Assembly: GCA_907163375.1 (NCBI GenBank)
Contig: CAJQUW010012668.1
Coordinates: 62,001 to 126,000 of the forward strand
Reading direction: 5' to 3'
Source of the DNA: Prostheceraeus crozeri
Lineage: Eukaryota > Platyhelminthes > Polycladida > Euryleptidae
DNA length: 64,000 nucleotides
Below the pieces are notes generated by a model. The model did not search any database. It was not told the DNA's origin and saw only the letters and a program-made list of their open reading frames with translations. Shown here one piece after another: positions 21,877-33,149 of the stretch (position 1 is its first letter; every line of letters starts with the position of its first letter). The translations under genes were made by a program, and so were the position numbers.

Positions 21877-22752
21877 GCAATTCGTCTGACAATACTACAT
21901 CTTGCGGCAAGCTCCGAGAACTTTTGTCAGGTGCTGGCAGTGGATTTCAGAAAAGCGTTCGATTCCTTGAGTCGAATTTTCTTAACAATCTCAGCACCGT
22001 TTTCTGTGATAATTCACTTCCCATGTATATTATCAAGAGTTTTTTATCTGACCATTTTCAACGAGTTTCTGTGAATGGCATCTTGACGCCATGGAAATAT
22101 GTGAATGTTGGTGTGCCCCAGGGCTCCATCTTGGGGCCTTTGATATTTGTATTGATGATAAATGACCATCCTGAATTCAACAACACAAAAGTCATTTCAT
22201 ATGCTGATGCCATCACCTAATACACCCGGCAACTGATGACCGTGTCCAAACGTCCATATTTTAGAAGTTCTGTTATTGTTCTTGTTAAGGTGACCATTGA
22301 GGAAGTTCCTCACTTGCGAATATTAGGAATTGTATTTAGTGATGAGTGTTCATGGAATAGTGAATTTGCATGTTTGTACCAGAAATGTTGTTGAGCATTA
22401 TCATTAGTCATGCGAAGTTGTTCTCTAAACTTGAGCGTTACGAGCGCATCGTCAAGCGTTGGGGACTCATCACCAACAAGCTCCCCATGAAAGCCAGGCT
22501 TGATCGAGGATGTGTGAAACATTGAAGAAGTCGCCAATAACACTGATTGTCATCCATTGTCTTCCTTTGTTGTTCGTCCGCAGAATGTGCATATCAGACA
22601 CGCCCGCAAATTGTCAACGCCATTTTGTAAACCTGTGTTCTACACCAGATCCTTCGTCGAATTTTCGGCCCATACGTGAAGTCTTCTGTACAATTTTCAC
22701 CAAATACCGCTCTTTTGTATTTCTGGGTTCAATAAAGCATTATTATTATTAT
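21877..22752 (+). pseudogene. LINE reverse transcriptase, C-terminal half and 3' end
   Basis: Begins AIRLTILHLA and QVLAVDFRKAFDSLS (catalytic block A), shifts frame, and continues through VNVGVPQGSILGPLIFVLMI to VISYADAIT and a stop at 22220. The catalytic YADD motif is changed to YADA. Further shifted fragments (VPHLRILGIVF, about 22310) are the thumb-side region. The element ends with AATAAAG and TTA repeats near 22752. Confidence 0.8.
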
Positions 22753-25700
22753 CAGTTCAATTTTGCCAAGCATGATTTTGGCTAAAATCGATCTTAAAAA
22801 TGACCGACGCAATCTGCATCCTTCCTTTTCAGCTCATCGTGATCGAACTGAAGATGCAAGTTTACTAGAAAATTTGAACCAATATGCAGCGACTATGTAG
22901 AAGCGCAGTAGGCCTGTAGGGTCTGAAAGTGGTCGAATATTTGGGATGAAATTATCTTCAGACTGAAAATAAGTGGGCAAAATTAACACCCAATAAGTGC
23001 TTGAAAAACATAACTCGGAGCATGGAACGATTTGTCTCAAGTACCTCTCGCTGTCTGATCGAGTCATCGCTTTGGCACAAAAATATTAACTATCTGAGTT
23101 CTTACCCTCAGTTGGCGAATTAGATATTTCATAACAGGAAGATCATGTGAATTTGCATTACTCTCAACTCTGGAAACAGTTGCGGAGGATCGAATCCTTG
23201 CAAGGAATACCCTTGCAAGTAGCAAATTGTATTTTCTGACAATTCGAAAAAATTCAGAAAAAATCACATCTCAAGAAAATATGAATCCTATTGCTTAGTA
23301 AAAACTAGACAATGTCACATAGCATCCATGAGATGCAAAAAGCATGATACTATTGCTAATAGTTGAAGCAATTTGCAGAGCCATTCATTTTACTAAACAA
23401 GTCTGAACCTTACATGTTGAGAAATTCCATTTCATGAAACTATTTCTTACCAATAACTGAATTAAATAACAACTGGGGACAATTTAAGGCATAATACATG
23501 AAACTGGCATGAAGATTCAGTGCTGCACATAATTTGTCAGCAAAGGTAAGTCCTATACTTGACAATGAATAAGTGCTTGAACACAAAAATGCACAAATCT
23601 AAAGTTCTGTCATTTTCAAGAAAATCCCTCAAATAACTAAATAATTCAATATGGCGGTGTGTAGAGAGAAGGAAGTTGACAAAATTACTCTAGAGATGTC
23701 CTCTTCACAATTGCTAAGAGTGTCAATAAATATTAAGACAATATAGATGGAAGCAATATTCAACCCATGTGCGACAGCACGCTCCTAGGCTTCTATATGC
23801 AATGCATAGACGCTCCATATGCATAGCATAGCAAGGCAGTCTATATGAGAGCAATGGTTGTTCACAAAATGGCTGATTTGTCAATTGCGCACAAGGAGAA
23901 ATTTTTAAACCAATCACACTTCAAAACTTCATCAAGGTCATTTTTGGTTATTATTTTATTGAATAAGTTAATGCAAGAATACATTTATTGTTTCTTTGTC
24001 ATTACATCGTATTTTATTTACGTTCTCGTTATAAAACTAAAATCTTAATAATATACTTCAATGAATTTTTTTTTTGATGAGTGCAGTTGTAGAAGACAGG
24101 TATTATGCGATTTCTTAACATTTGTTAATCTACTTTAAGGACAATGAAGATGCTCTGACGTCAGACTCAGCTGTGTTCTGCACACCACGCTGCCAATCAA
24201 AGATTTAATTTGCGGCGGATCGGAGGATTTGGCTGAAAACTGAGTAATCAGGATACTAACTGAGATATGGTAATTCATTTCGTTGATTTGTATGCCTCAT
24301 TTTGCCAAGATATTCATGTATTTCTTCTGAATTTTATTTGAATTTGCTCCGAACTCAGCGAAGATCAAGGACAGATTTCCCCCTCTTTGAAAATTGGAAA
24401 ATTTGGAAGTGATAATTAATTGGCACTACTTATGGTAATTGGCACTTATTAGTAGCAGACTCCTGAATTGACTCAAATGTAGTGTTTTACGCCGTTGAGG
24501 TACTGTGTTTCACCATTGAAATTGAGCACTGGTATTCCTTAGATCCTTATTGAAGACTTGAAGACTTCTTTTTCCTTTTCTGCATCCCTTGATAAAGGCT
24601 AAGCCGAAATATTGGGAATGAATTACTAAACGGTCGCAGAAAATTGTTTTTGTTGCAAATTGAGTGTAATCACGACCGATGGCAACTAAAAATCAAATTC
24701 AGAGCTGAATTTCTGAATAAATTAAGTTTAGGCCTTTATTTGCCATGATTTTCAATCAAAAAACAATTTCAATAACGATACATAAGTGTATTTAATTTAA
24801 AAAAAAGACAGCAAACCTGCTTTTACTTGTGTTTATGTAACTAATGTGCACATATCCAAGTATGATACGTGTTAGTAGTAACAACTATTGTTCATTGCAA
24901 GTATAAGGTAGTCGGATCAATACCATATGTCTGGAGAAGCACAATGGATATCTCTTTATGTTATCAACTTTGGAGCTCATGGATGTCCATTCATTCCTTG
25001 GTGTGGAATAGTAAAGCGGGTGCAGTGGTTACAAGTCTACAATGGCAACATGACAATCAAAATGAACTAACCATGAAAAAACCTCATGATTTTTGTACAT
25101 AAATAGATGGTCATTCAACACCGAGCTACAGACATTCCTGGATAAAACATTTTTATTAAGATTTATATTCGCATTCTTGGCTGACACTCCCAACTCCAAA
25201 TGAGTAACGAGAAAAACGAGTTTGAGGATCTATAACGTTTATAACTTCAATCTTTAAATAGGATTTTCAACAGCATTAATGACTCTTCGCTGGATCCGGG
25301 ATCCGAGCGGATCTCATACCGGTCATCAGGATCTTGACCCGGTGCAATCCCTGCTTTAATTAGTTTTTACTATTATCTACTTTTGAGAACCTATACTTTG
25401 TTTTTCCTCGCTTGTTATTTTATCCTTTAATTCCTTTCTGCTTTTTAGACTATTATTCCCCAATGCTACTTTTACTGATTTTTATCATTGTAGTCCTGAT
25501 ACTTTCACACTAGCATTCATACCAGTGGAACAGAAAGAAATATCGACATACCAAGTCAGCAGCATAGCAATCTGAATATCTTGTTTCAAGAGAAAATGTA
25601 TATGATTTCGAGGAGAGTCAGCAAAGGTACTTACGCGTATGAGATTTCTTGATGAAGTCAAAAAACTATGCTTTTTGCTGTGCATGTATTTTATTTGCGG

Positions 25701-26090
25701 CATTTGTAGATACCGGACAATCTATGCAAAAGAACAATTTTTCGACAGTTATTGCGCTAAATTCCCCTGTATTCTTCAAAATTCTTTTGAATATGCAAAA
25801 TTCAATACATCCAAATGCCAACATTGTAGTAATTTTCATGTATATAATTATTAGTCGTTTACTCATTTGCTTTAAGGTGTAGTTCGGATTTCTGACTTTG
25901 TTTCAGTCTTATCTCTGTTTCTTCATGATAAGCGTCGTTCCGAATACCAAATTGATGATGACGTCATCGCTGACAGGCGCGCATTGAAGATATATTCATT
26001 CGCTACTGGGTGAATGATGAGCAGTGGGTACAGCTAGGCGTTGAACTGTTCCTTAAGATTTAGGATGTCTTGCACAGTCTTTTGTTTTAG
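22753..26090. other. No gene recognised
   Basis: No supported coding sequence, RNA gene or terminal repeat pair. The only recognisable item is the retroelement-end-like motif at 24588-24613. Confidence 0.4.
24588..24613 (+). repeat. Retroelement 3'-end-like motif
   Basis: CTTGATAAAGGCTAAGCCGAAATATT, i.e. TGAT(A)AAGGC, two-base loop, GCCGAAA; same layout as the motifs at 6.4, 8.4 and 26.1 kb. Confidence 0.4.
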
Positions 26091-26222
26091 ATGGATGAGG
26101 AAGAGCCAAGGCTTTAATGGTGCAATAATTTTTATGATGATGGCTGCCAAATAGCAACCGAAATTAATATTATCTTTGATTAAATTATTGCACCATTAAA
26201 ACCTTGACTCTTCCTCATCCAT
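26091..26222. repeat. Inverted repeat with 41-bp arms enclosing a retroelement-end-like motif
   Basis: Arms 26091-26131 and 26182-26222 (ATGGATGAGGAAGAGCCAAG on the left) are complementary with few mismatches. The 50-bp loop contains ATGATGATGGC..GCAACCGAAATTAATA (26134-26170), the same motif family as at 8395-8430. Confidence 0.85.
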
Positions 26223-27479
26223 AAAAAATAAAAATATAATGCGCCTAGTAAAAGTGAGTAAAAGTCACATGCTCATTGTCGGTCGATATTCGACCACCAT
26301 CATGGTGCAGTTGTGTTTCCTAGTGCAGTAATAAGTGATACGGGATCGTCCATAATTCACGTGGACAAAATAATGGAATATTTGACCCCATGGACACATC
26401 CCCATTTTTTCATGGACACTGGCCACTCCCCTACCCGCTCTGGACAGTGGACAATAAATAGTTTTCATTGTGGATATAAACTCAACTTTACAAAACAGCA
26501 TTTACGGGGTTGTAGTGTAGATGCAGTGCTACATTATGCATTTGATAATCCGGCTTATAGTACTAGGCTGTCCTGCGATCTCTATTCATGAATGTAGACC
26601 GGTTGTTTATACCACAAGAGAGGTTTTTCCTAAGCTAAATGCACGGTACGGCACACAACAACAAAATCGAGGCATATTTTAACAAAATATGTAAGCATCT
26701 TATGAATTTTATCCATGGATCCAAGTAGGCATATGTTTGAAGCTATGTATTCTCTATAACGGTATTTCATTTTGAAAAGATCTTCGATTTCATGCGATCT
26801 GTCTAATATCTTTCAGTGTTTTTAAATAAAACCAGATGATATGATTTTTTATAAACACGATGCATGACGAGGGGAAGATCAGGGATTTTTTAAATTGGGA
26901 GCAGTATTTAATTAAATATATTAAATTGTATAGATTAAATATATTTATGACCAATGACAGCATAAACAAAATTACCTACTGTATAAACAAAGAAAAAGTA
27001 GAAATTCATTCCAAGTTTTTGATATAAACATCACTTTTTATATCGTTTGAAGATTTAATCAATAAGTGCAAATTCGCAAGAGAAGTATGATCAAGCATTT
27101 ATAATCTTAAAATTCAAAACATTTCACGTTTCCTTTATAAATTTCCAGTAATTTGTTCTGTTTTCAGACAAGGTTGCCAGTTGCTTTTAGGTGCTTCCTT
27201 AGTTTGCTGCTGTGCTTCTCTCTGCAGCTGAGTCCAGATCCACTCTGCTGGGTGGGGAAAGCTGCTTTGAAAATGTCCGGACGGAATGTGTATACTGAGC
27301 CGATGAAATCTGGATCCCCGGCATTAGGACGGGTTCTTCTTTTTCTCATCCGACTCACGCCGTTGATGTGAACTTGATCAGATTGATCTGTCTTCGCCAG
27401 TCTCAATGGGAGAGTTATCTCGAGATTATTCAACAGGTTCAGCACTCCCACGTCTTGCACGTTCATATGCCGATTAGGA
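26223..27479. other. No gene recognised
   Basis: Frames at 27.15-27.47 kb on both strands are of moderate length but show no domain; the minus-strand one could be the 3' continuation of the LINE that follows. Confidence 0.35.
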
Positions 27480-27549
27480 CTCAGATGACACGACCTGAAA
27501 TCTGAAATCTTACGTGACTAATGTAAATACATCGCGGACAAATGGATGT

Positions 27550-30500
27550 TCACGGTAGGTATTGGATTGAAGACAGGTCGATGATAAGATAGCTGACTTC
27601 TAAATTTCTCGGACATACTGTTACATCTGAGGTGCACAAAGCTCTTGAAGGAGCGGTCGATGGCCTGGACAATAAACTCCTGCGGTTGGTAATGGATGGT
27701 CCAAATGTCAATATCGCAACACATCGTCTGTTTGAAGAATCTCGTGAACATGATGATACACAAATTTTGGACATTGGAAGTTGATCCCTACTCATCATCG
27801 ACGGTGCTTTGCGAACTTGTAGACAAATACATACAAGTGGTGAAATTCCTGCGAAGTTTATGGGACCAGATGTAACTGCTGACAAGACGTAATAAAGATA
27901 AGAAGTGAGATTTAAAGTATATACAGCAAAACTTAAAGCGTTAGTGACTATTAATCGCCTGTATGACCTTTTGCAAGTCATACAATGCTGGAAGGCAAGA
28001 TGATCGTACCTCTGGCACGATAAAGATAACCAAGTTTGACAATGGCTGTAATGTGGTCATTCCACGCGAGATGCGATGAGATACGAAGACCAGGAATCGA
28101 TACAGAGGAACTATTTAATAAGGCATTATAACCCATAGTAACAGATGGGAACTCCCAAGATTTCTTGGTGAAATTGAGAGATATTCCGTTTTAGATTAGT
28201 TGAAATCTACAAGGTTGTCAGAGCCCCATTGCAAATTTCTATCGATGTCTTCCGAAAGACGTCAGCACATATCCCGACGACTTTGAGAAATGCTCTTTCT
28301 ACTCTCTGCCTGATTTCGAAAGAATGAGGAACAATGAATAGTGGTATCATCAACGTAAGAGTGTGCCCGGGAAGAAAGATTGGACAACAAGTCGTTGATG
28401 AGAATCAAAAAGAGAGTTGGTCTTAGGACCAGGGCTGTGGAGCCGGAGCCTTAAGGAGCCGATGGTTTTGGTCGGAGCCGGAGCCGATTTATCACAAAGG
28501 CTACAGCTCCGGCTCCGATAGTTTGAGCTTTGATATAAATCTAGAATTTTGAAAGGTATTAATTGGCATCATAAAAGAATTAAAAATCTAAAGATATGTC
28601 TTTTAACTTGTATATCAATGATCTGTCATCCACGATATCTTTCTTTGCAGTTGCCGCCTTCTTTTGTATTATATTTACACACATGTGTAATATTTTTTTA
28701 TTACATATGTTTCGTAAGACTAATTTCCATAGCTTTTAGTGACAACGTATTCTCCAAAATCCATTAATTTGAAGACTTGTTACATGCATGCTAACTAGAT
28801 GATTGTAGATTCCTAGAGACAAGTCGCCAGTCATTTATGTACACATTTCCAGTTCAGTCAGCAAAGATGATATACCTACATTTGTTGCGCAATGTCTTAA
28901 ATCTAATACGGTTACTATGTAGGTTACCATCTATCGGTATGGCTACTGGCAGAAGCTACTGGCATCTGTGACAATGCCATTTCCTTAGATTGTATTGTAG
29001 GCTCTTGTGCAGTCCCCCCACCTACATTTTTCAAAACAAGCGATTATTCAATTTGATCAATTTTGATTGGAGGGATAACTCTTCACACTCACACGAATGA
29101 CCTGACTACAAGTCCTCGCATGGCTATAGCAATAAGCGACCCAGCCACTTCTAGTAGCGCCTTATTATTCTAAATGTATCTCATTCACAATGAATTTCCT
29201 TTGACTTCACAATTCAAGGGGTATATTTCAATACGAAAAACCCGAAGGCAAATTACAATGTTGACTTGCTGACGAAGTTTGTGACTATGACATCGCAATT
29301 ACCCACGTAGATTTTTACAACAGCACGGAATCCTTCACTCAAACCGGTGATGCTGAAACGGTCATCCAATGGTGCTGCATCTTTTGACCAGAGAAAAAAT
29401 AGGGGGGGAGGACTGCACAAGAGCCGTATTGAAAAATAATATTTCCCCAGATGTCATAGACCTGTGGATTTCAAGAATTTTCATTATTATTTTTTCTGTC
29501 TGTCAACACTTTATGCTGATATCATGTTGACTTATATGTAAACAATAAAAAAGACTGAGACGCTCTCAATAGAGGCGCCTTTTGACCTCCCTTTTCTATT
29601 GTCTATGACATTAAACCGCACGTGCATTCGAAAGCTAGCAAAGTAGATGGGATTTCTGCTCGATGCTCGCAGTCAAATTTTTATTATACATTGCACCCTG
29701 CAATGCAATTTTCATTACGCCATAATGAAAAATACGAAATTAACATAATGTAAGTTAAGCCTTAACTTATTAAGTATGCTGCATAGAATTACAAAACTCG
29801 TCCTAAATTAGATATTTCTAATTTTTTTAAGTATAATTTTCAATTGTACATTTCTAGCCGACACGGCAATGAGACTATCTAAATTACAATTTCTACAGAT
29901 GATGAGTCATGGACTACCCACCGATCATATTATTCATGGACCAACAGACTATTGGATAAAGGCAATAACAAATAGCAATAACAACCTAAGCTAGCCTATA
30001 TACACTTTAACATTCAATAAAGCAATTGATATCTTTATTGATACGGTATATTTGGCTATATAGCCTATACCCTTTCCATGTTCGAGTAGATACAGGCCCT
30101 ATAAGCTATTTAGAGGCATGCGCTATCCAGTTTAATGTTCAAGCTTTGTTAAAAAGCTTATACTACTATTCGGCCCTGTGACGTCTAATTAGGTATATCA
30201 TCATCACTCATGTGGTTTTATTTAATGTAGCCTCGTAGTAGACTGGTTGCAAGCTAGGCCAATTTATATTTAGCCAGTGCGGGAGATCTTTGTCTAATTT
30301 AACCAATCCAGGCTATAACTTTATTTTATCTTTCAGAGATAGTCAATTCATGCAAAAATATATGACAAGTATGTTATTTATCATTATATTAGGCTATTAT
30401 CATTTTTATTATTAACTTGAGTCGTTGCTTGTTAATGAAAACTAATTTGATGATTGTAGCAAGCCTCTAAAGGCCACACCGTTATCCAAAAAACCCGTTC

Positions 30501-30808
30501 AACGGATCCAGGATAACCAGCATAGATAGAACCTGAATTTGAAGTCGGAGCCGGGGCCTTTCACATCAGTGTCGTGGAGCCGGAGCCGATGAGATAACGC
30601 ATCGGCTCCACAGCCCTGCTTAGGACACATTCTTGTGGAACACCAGCATTAACTCTGTGACAGTCAGAAGTAACGCCATCGACAGGTACAGCTAACATAC
30701 AATCGGGAAGGATATTTGAAACCCAGGTCACAAGATCACCATAAAAACCGAAACTAGGAAGTTTAGATATCAGCTTATCTTGCTGAACACGATCAAAAGC
30801 CTTTGAAT
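27550..30808 (-). mobile_element. 5'-truncated LINE (minus), split by a non-autonomous hAT
   Basis: On the minus strand, 30808-30627 reads SKAFDRVQQDKLISKLPSFG ... DGVTSDCHRVNAGVPQECVL, and after the hAT the frame continues from 28421 with SPTLFLILINDLLSNLSS and HSYVDDTTIH. These are reverse transcriptase blocks 3 to 5 (GVPQG and YADD regions). The fragment at 27550-27981 belongs to the thumb/C-terminal side but is heavily shifted. The 5' end at about 30808 cuts into the FSKAFD block. The 3' boundary is unclear. Confidence 0.7.
28430..30618. mobile_element. Non-autonomous hAT element with perfect 8-bp target duplication
   Basis: Ends are CAGGGCTGTGGAGCCGGAGC at 28430 and, at 30618, its inverted form GGCTCCACAGCCCTG. 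CTTAGGAC is duplicated exactly at 28422-28429 and 30619-30626. Subterminal regions are rich in GGAGCC phrases on both sides. The 2,189-bp interior holds no recognisable transposase, so it needs a helper hAT. The CAGGGCTGTGGAG..GGAGC end type is a familiar animal hAT class. Confidence 0.9.
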
Positions 30809-31601
30809 ATTGTCAGAGAATTGAATGTTTTCATCAGTCTGTATTTCATGTCATGTTTTTGTCATATATCAAATAATTTCATTTGAATGCATTTGATTTT
30901 CAAACCTTGAAAAGGTATGTAAGAGAAAAGAGTAAGCGCTTTTGATTATTAGTCATTATTTTAGAACATTGTTAAAATGGTATTTTTACATCAACCTAAA
31001 TTGCTAATAGATGTATTGAGGTGGATGGTTTGAAGTCATTCTAAAGTAATTTTGATGTAACAGTACATCTATTCCAACTTGCAATGTATGTGCTGTTATA
31101 TCAAAATTATTTTAAAATGATTTCAAATCATCCTTTTTTAGGCCGGTGGGCACTTGATTTACCAATTTGTCAGTAAATTCATCTCTTGCAATACTTGCAA
31201 TATGAGCAAGTATATTTTCGTTCTTCATTCTAACAAGATGTTCTCCATGATGCTATCCGTAGTCGATATGGTGCCAAGTAGATAGCATCTCCACGGAAAG
31301 TAAGTCCTATTTGGATATTGCATCATGGTACATAACAGATCAAATAGGCCGCATTATTCAGTGCGAGTCCACATGAAGATGCTATGACGGGCAACACGAT
31401 GCCTCACTTGGGCGTTAGGAGTATTAACCATGGGACATTTTTTCATCCATTCATTCCGATTTTAGAGCACCTAAAATATAATTCCAGGAAATAGGTTGAC
31501 CAAGTTTAGTAGGCCTATGCACGAATAAAAAATTAAAAGGATTCAATCGAATATTCTGTCGCGATAGAGAAGGGAAGAACAGAATACAAAACAGGAAAAT
31601 C
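30809..31601. other. No gene; one long hairpin
   Basis: Nothing coding. The hairpin at 31023-31133 is listed separately. Confidence 0.4.
31023..31133. repeat. Hairpin inverted repeat, ~45-bp arms
   Basis: GGATGGTTTGAAGTCATTCT (31023-) pairs with AGAATGATTTCAAATCATCC-like sequence ending at 31133, arms 31023-31068 and 31088-31133 with about 20 bp between. Probably a MITE. Confidence 0.8.
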
Positions 31602-31755
31602 ATGACAAAAAAGCAGATACAGATCGTCAATTACGGTTGGAATGACAGCCGTCGACATTCACAAGGAAGGGGAATAGGCCAAGCTTTGGTTAAGAGTGAG
31701 CCTATAGAAATCTATCAAAATTCATCAAATCGCAGACCATTAAACCGTTCGCAAT
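31602..31755 (+). CDS. Possible first coding exon (uncertain)
   Basis: An ATG-initiated 51-codon stretch rich in basic and polar residues, containing VKSEP (a SUMO-consensus-like site), runs to a possible donor CAAT/GTGAGTT at 31755. It lies 370 bp upstream of the AT-hook exon on the same strand, but its phase (one base left over) does not fit that exon directly, so an intermediate exon or a different donor would be needed. No similarity recognised. Confidence 0.2.
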
Positions 31756-32129
31756 GTGAGTTATCATTGTGTCTAGTTTTATTACACTGTCATTATTTTA
31801 TTATTATTCATTTATTATTACACTGAGTTTTATTACACGTTACACGCAAATATTACAGCACTATAATTTTTATCCCCCCCTTTTGCACACTGTCCTTAAA
31901 AATGACGGTGCTCAAAATAGGACTTAATGAAAGACACCCTTTAAATCTTCGATGTATGCACTGTCAAATGCCTAGTGACCTATATTACGCAATATCATAC
32001 CGTAATTGTAAGATTCTATTACCTTGGTGTTGCGAGTCTATAGGATGATTCAAAACTGATTGATAGGAGTGTAGTCCACTTTGTGTAACACACTTATTAT
32101 TTTTTGTAAATTTGAAGTTATCATTTCAG

Positions 32130-32540
32130 TTTTCCCCTCACTGCGGAACTCGACGAAGTGCCACCAATCTTCGCAGGTCTGAGGAGATTCGACTTCGCTC
32201 TGAAGAGTCAATAATGATGACTAGACAACAGCTGAAATCTCGAGGACGGGTGCGTGGTCGTCCGAGAACTTTAATCAAAGGATTTTCAAAAGATAACGGA
32301 AAATGCCCATCCCTTCTCCATGATGCCAAATCTGCTGTCCCATTGCGTTGCCGGATAGACAGGAGAAAAGGAATTAGAGATGCTGATTTACATTGCCGCA
32401 CAGAAGAGAAGAAAGACGAAACAAGTAACAGCAATACTAACAGCACTCCCAGTCCTGTGGTGGAAGACGCAGAAGAACGCTTAGTTTCCATCTCCTCTCC
32501 TGTGAGCACTAATACAGAGACAGCTAGCCGCCACTTCCAG
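32130..32540 (+). CDS. Candidate internal exon with an AT-hook, host gene of unknown function
   Basis: The acceptor TCATTTCAG ends at 32129 and the donor CCAG/GTGAGC starts at 32541. The 411-bp exon is an exact 137 codons in phase 0 with no stop. Residues about 38-48 read SRGRVRGRPRTL, an AT-hook-like R-G-R-P-R core that binds the minor groove of AT-rich DNA. The rest is low-complexity Ser/Thr/Arg/Glu-rich. A second phase-0 segment from an acceptor at 32803 (32804-32884, Cys/Arg-rich, then stop) could be the next exon. Homology was not recognised; it may be a chromatin protein or a chance frame. Confidence 0.35.
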
Positions 32541-33149
32541 GTGAGCAAGAGTTAGTCTAGAGCTACTGATGTGAAGTGCTATTGCTCGGCTACGAGGGAT
32601 GCTAGAGCAAATTTAGAGCAAAGCATTTTTGAGGCTCTCCTAGGAGCCTAATTAGAAGTTGGCCTAACAATAATTTATTGAATGACTCTCATATAGGTCG
32701 CAATCTTCAAATTTGATTGTGTCCCCACCCTTCGAAAATTCATGCACTAAATTACTTCAAGCGTAATTTTCCTTTGATCCTGGTAGATTCTCTAGAAATC
32801 AAGGTGGAGTGCCCGTCTCTGGATGCGAATGCACTTCGGAGAAGATGTGGGATGGATAGGACAAAATTCCCGAGATGCGGATAGGGTAAAGTAGCGCTAC
32901 TATAACTAAGTTATGGATGGTCATAGTAGGGAATCTATAAAAGAGCTAGCAATCCATTCTTGCCTCCTCACACTTCGACACCCAAAAATTCAAGGTTTCT
33001 CGGCGCTCCTGTTCGATTTCGTTAGTCATTGCATCGTTCTCTACAATTGGATACCTTGTCAGTAACTCCAGCAGCAAATTGACTTCGACAAAGGAAAAAT
33101 TCGCCGTGCGTGAGTTGCCAATAGTTCTTCCAGTCATGTTGTTTCAGAC

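Larger units (their letters stand above)
16700..22752 (+). mobile_element. CR1/L2-like non-LTR retrotransposon split by a hAT insertion
   Basis: An apurinic-endonuclease domain, then a reverse transcriptase, then a 3' end AATAAAGCATTATTATTATT ending near 22752, a short microsatellite tail typical of this LINE group. The element is interrupted at 18477 by a 3.4-kb hAT and resumes at 21877; removing the insertion and one target copy restores the reverse transcriptase frame at that point. Other frameshifts show it was dead or has died since. The 5' boundary is not defined. Confidence 0.8.

Noticed and set aside
27164-27466. 100-codon minus-strand frame
   Set aside because: No recognised domain; may be decayed LINE 3' sequence but cannot be shown.
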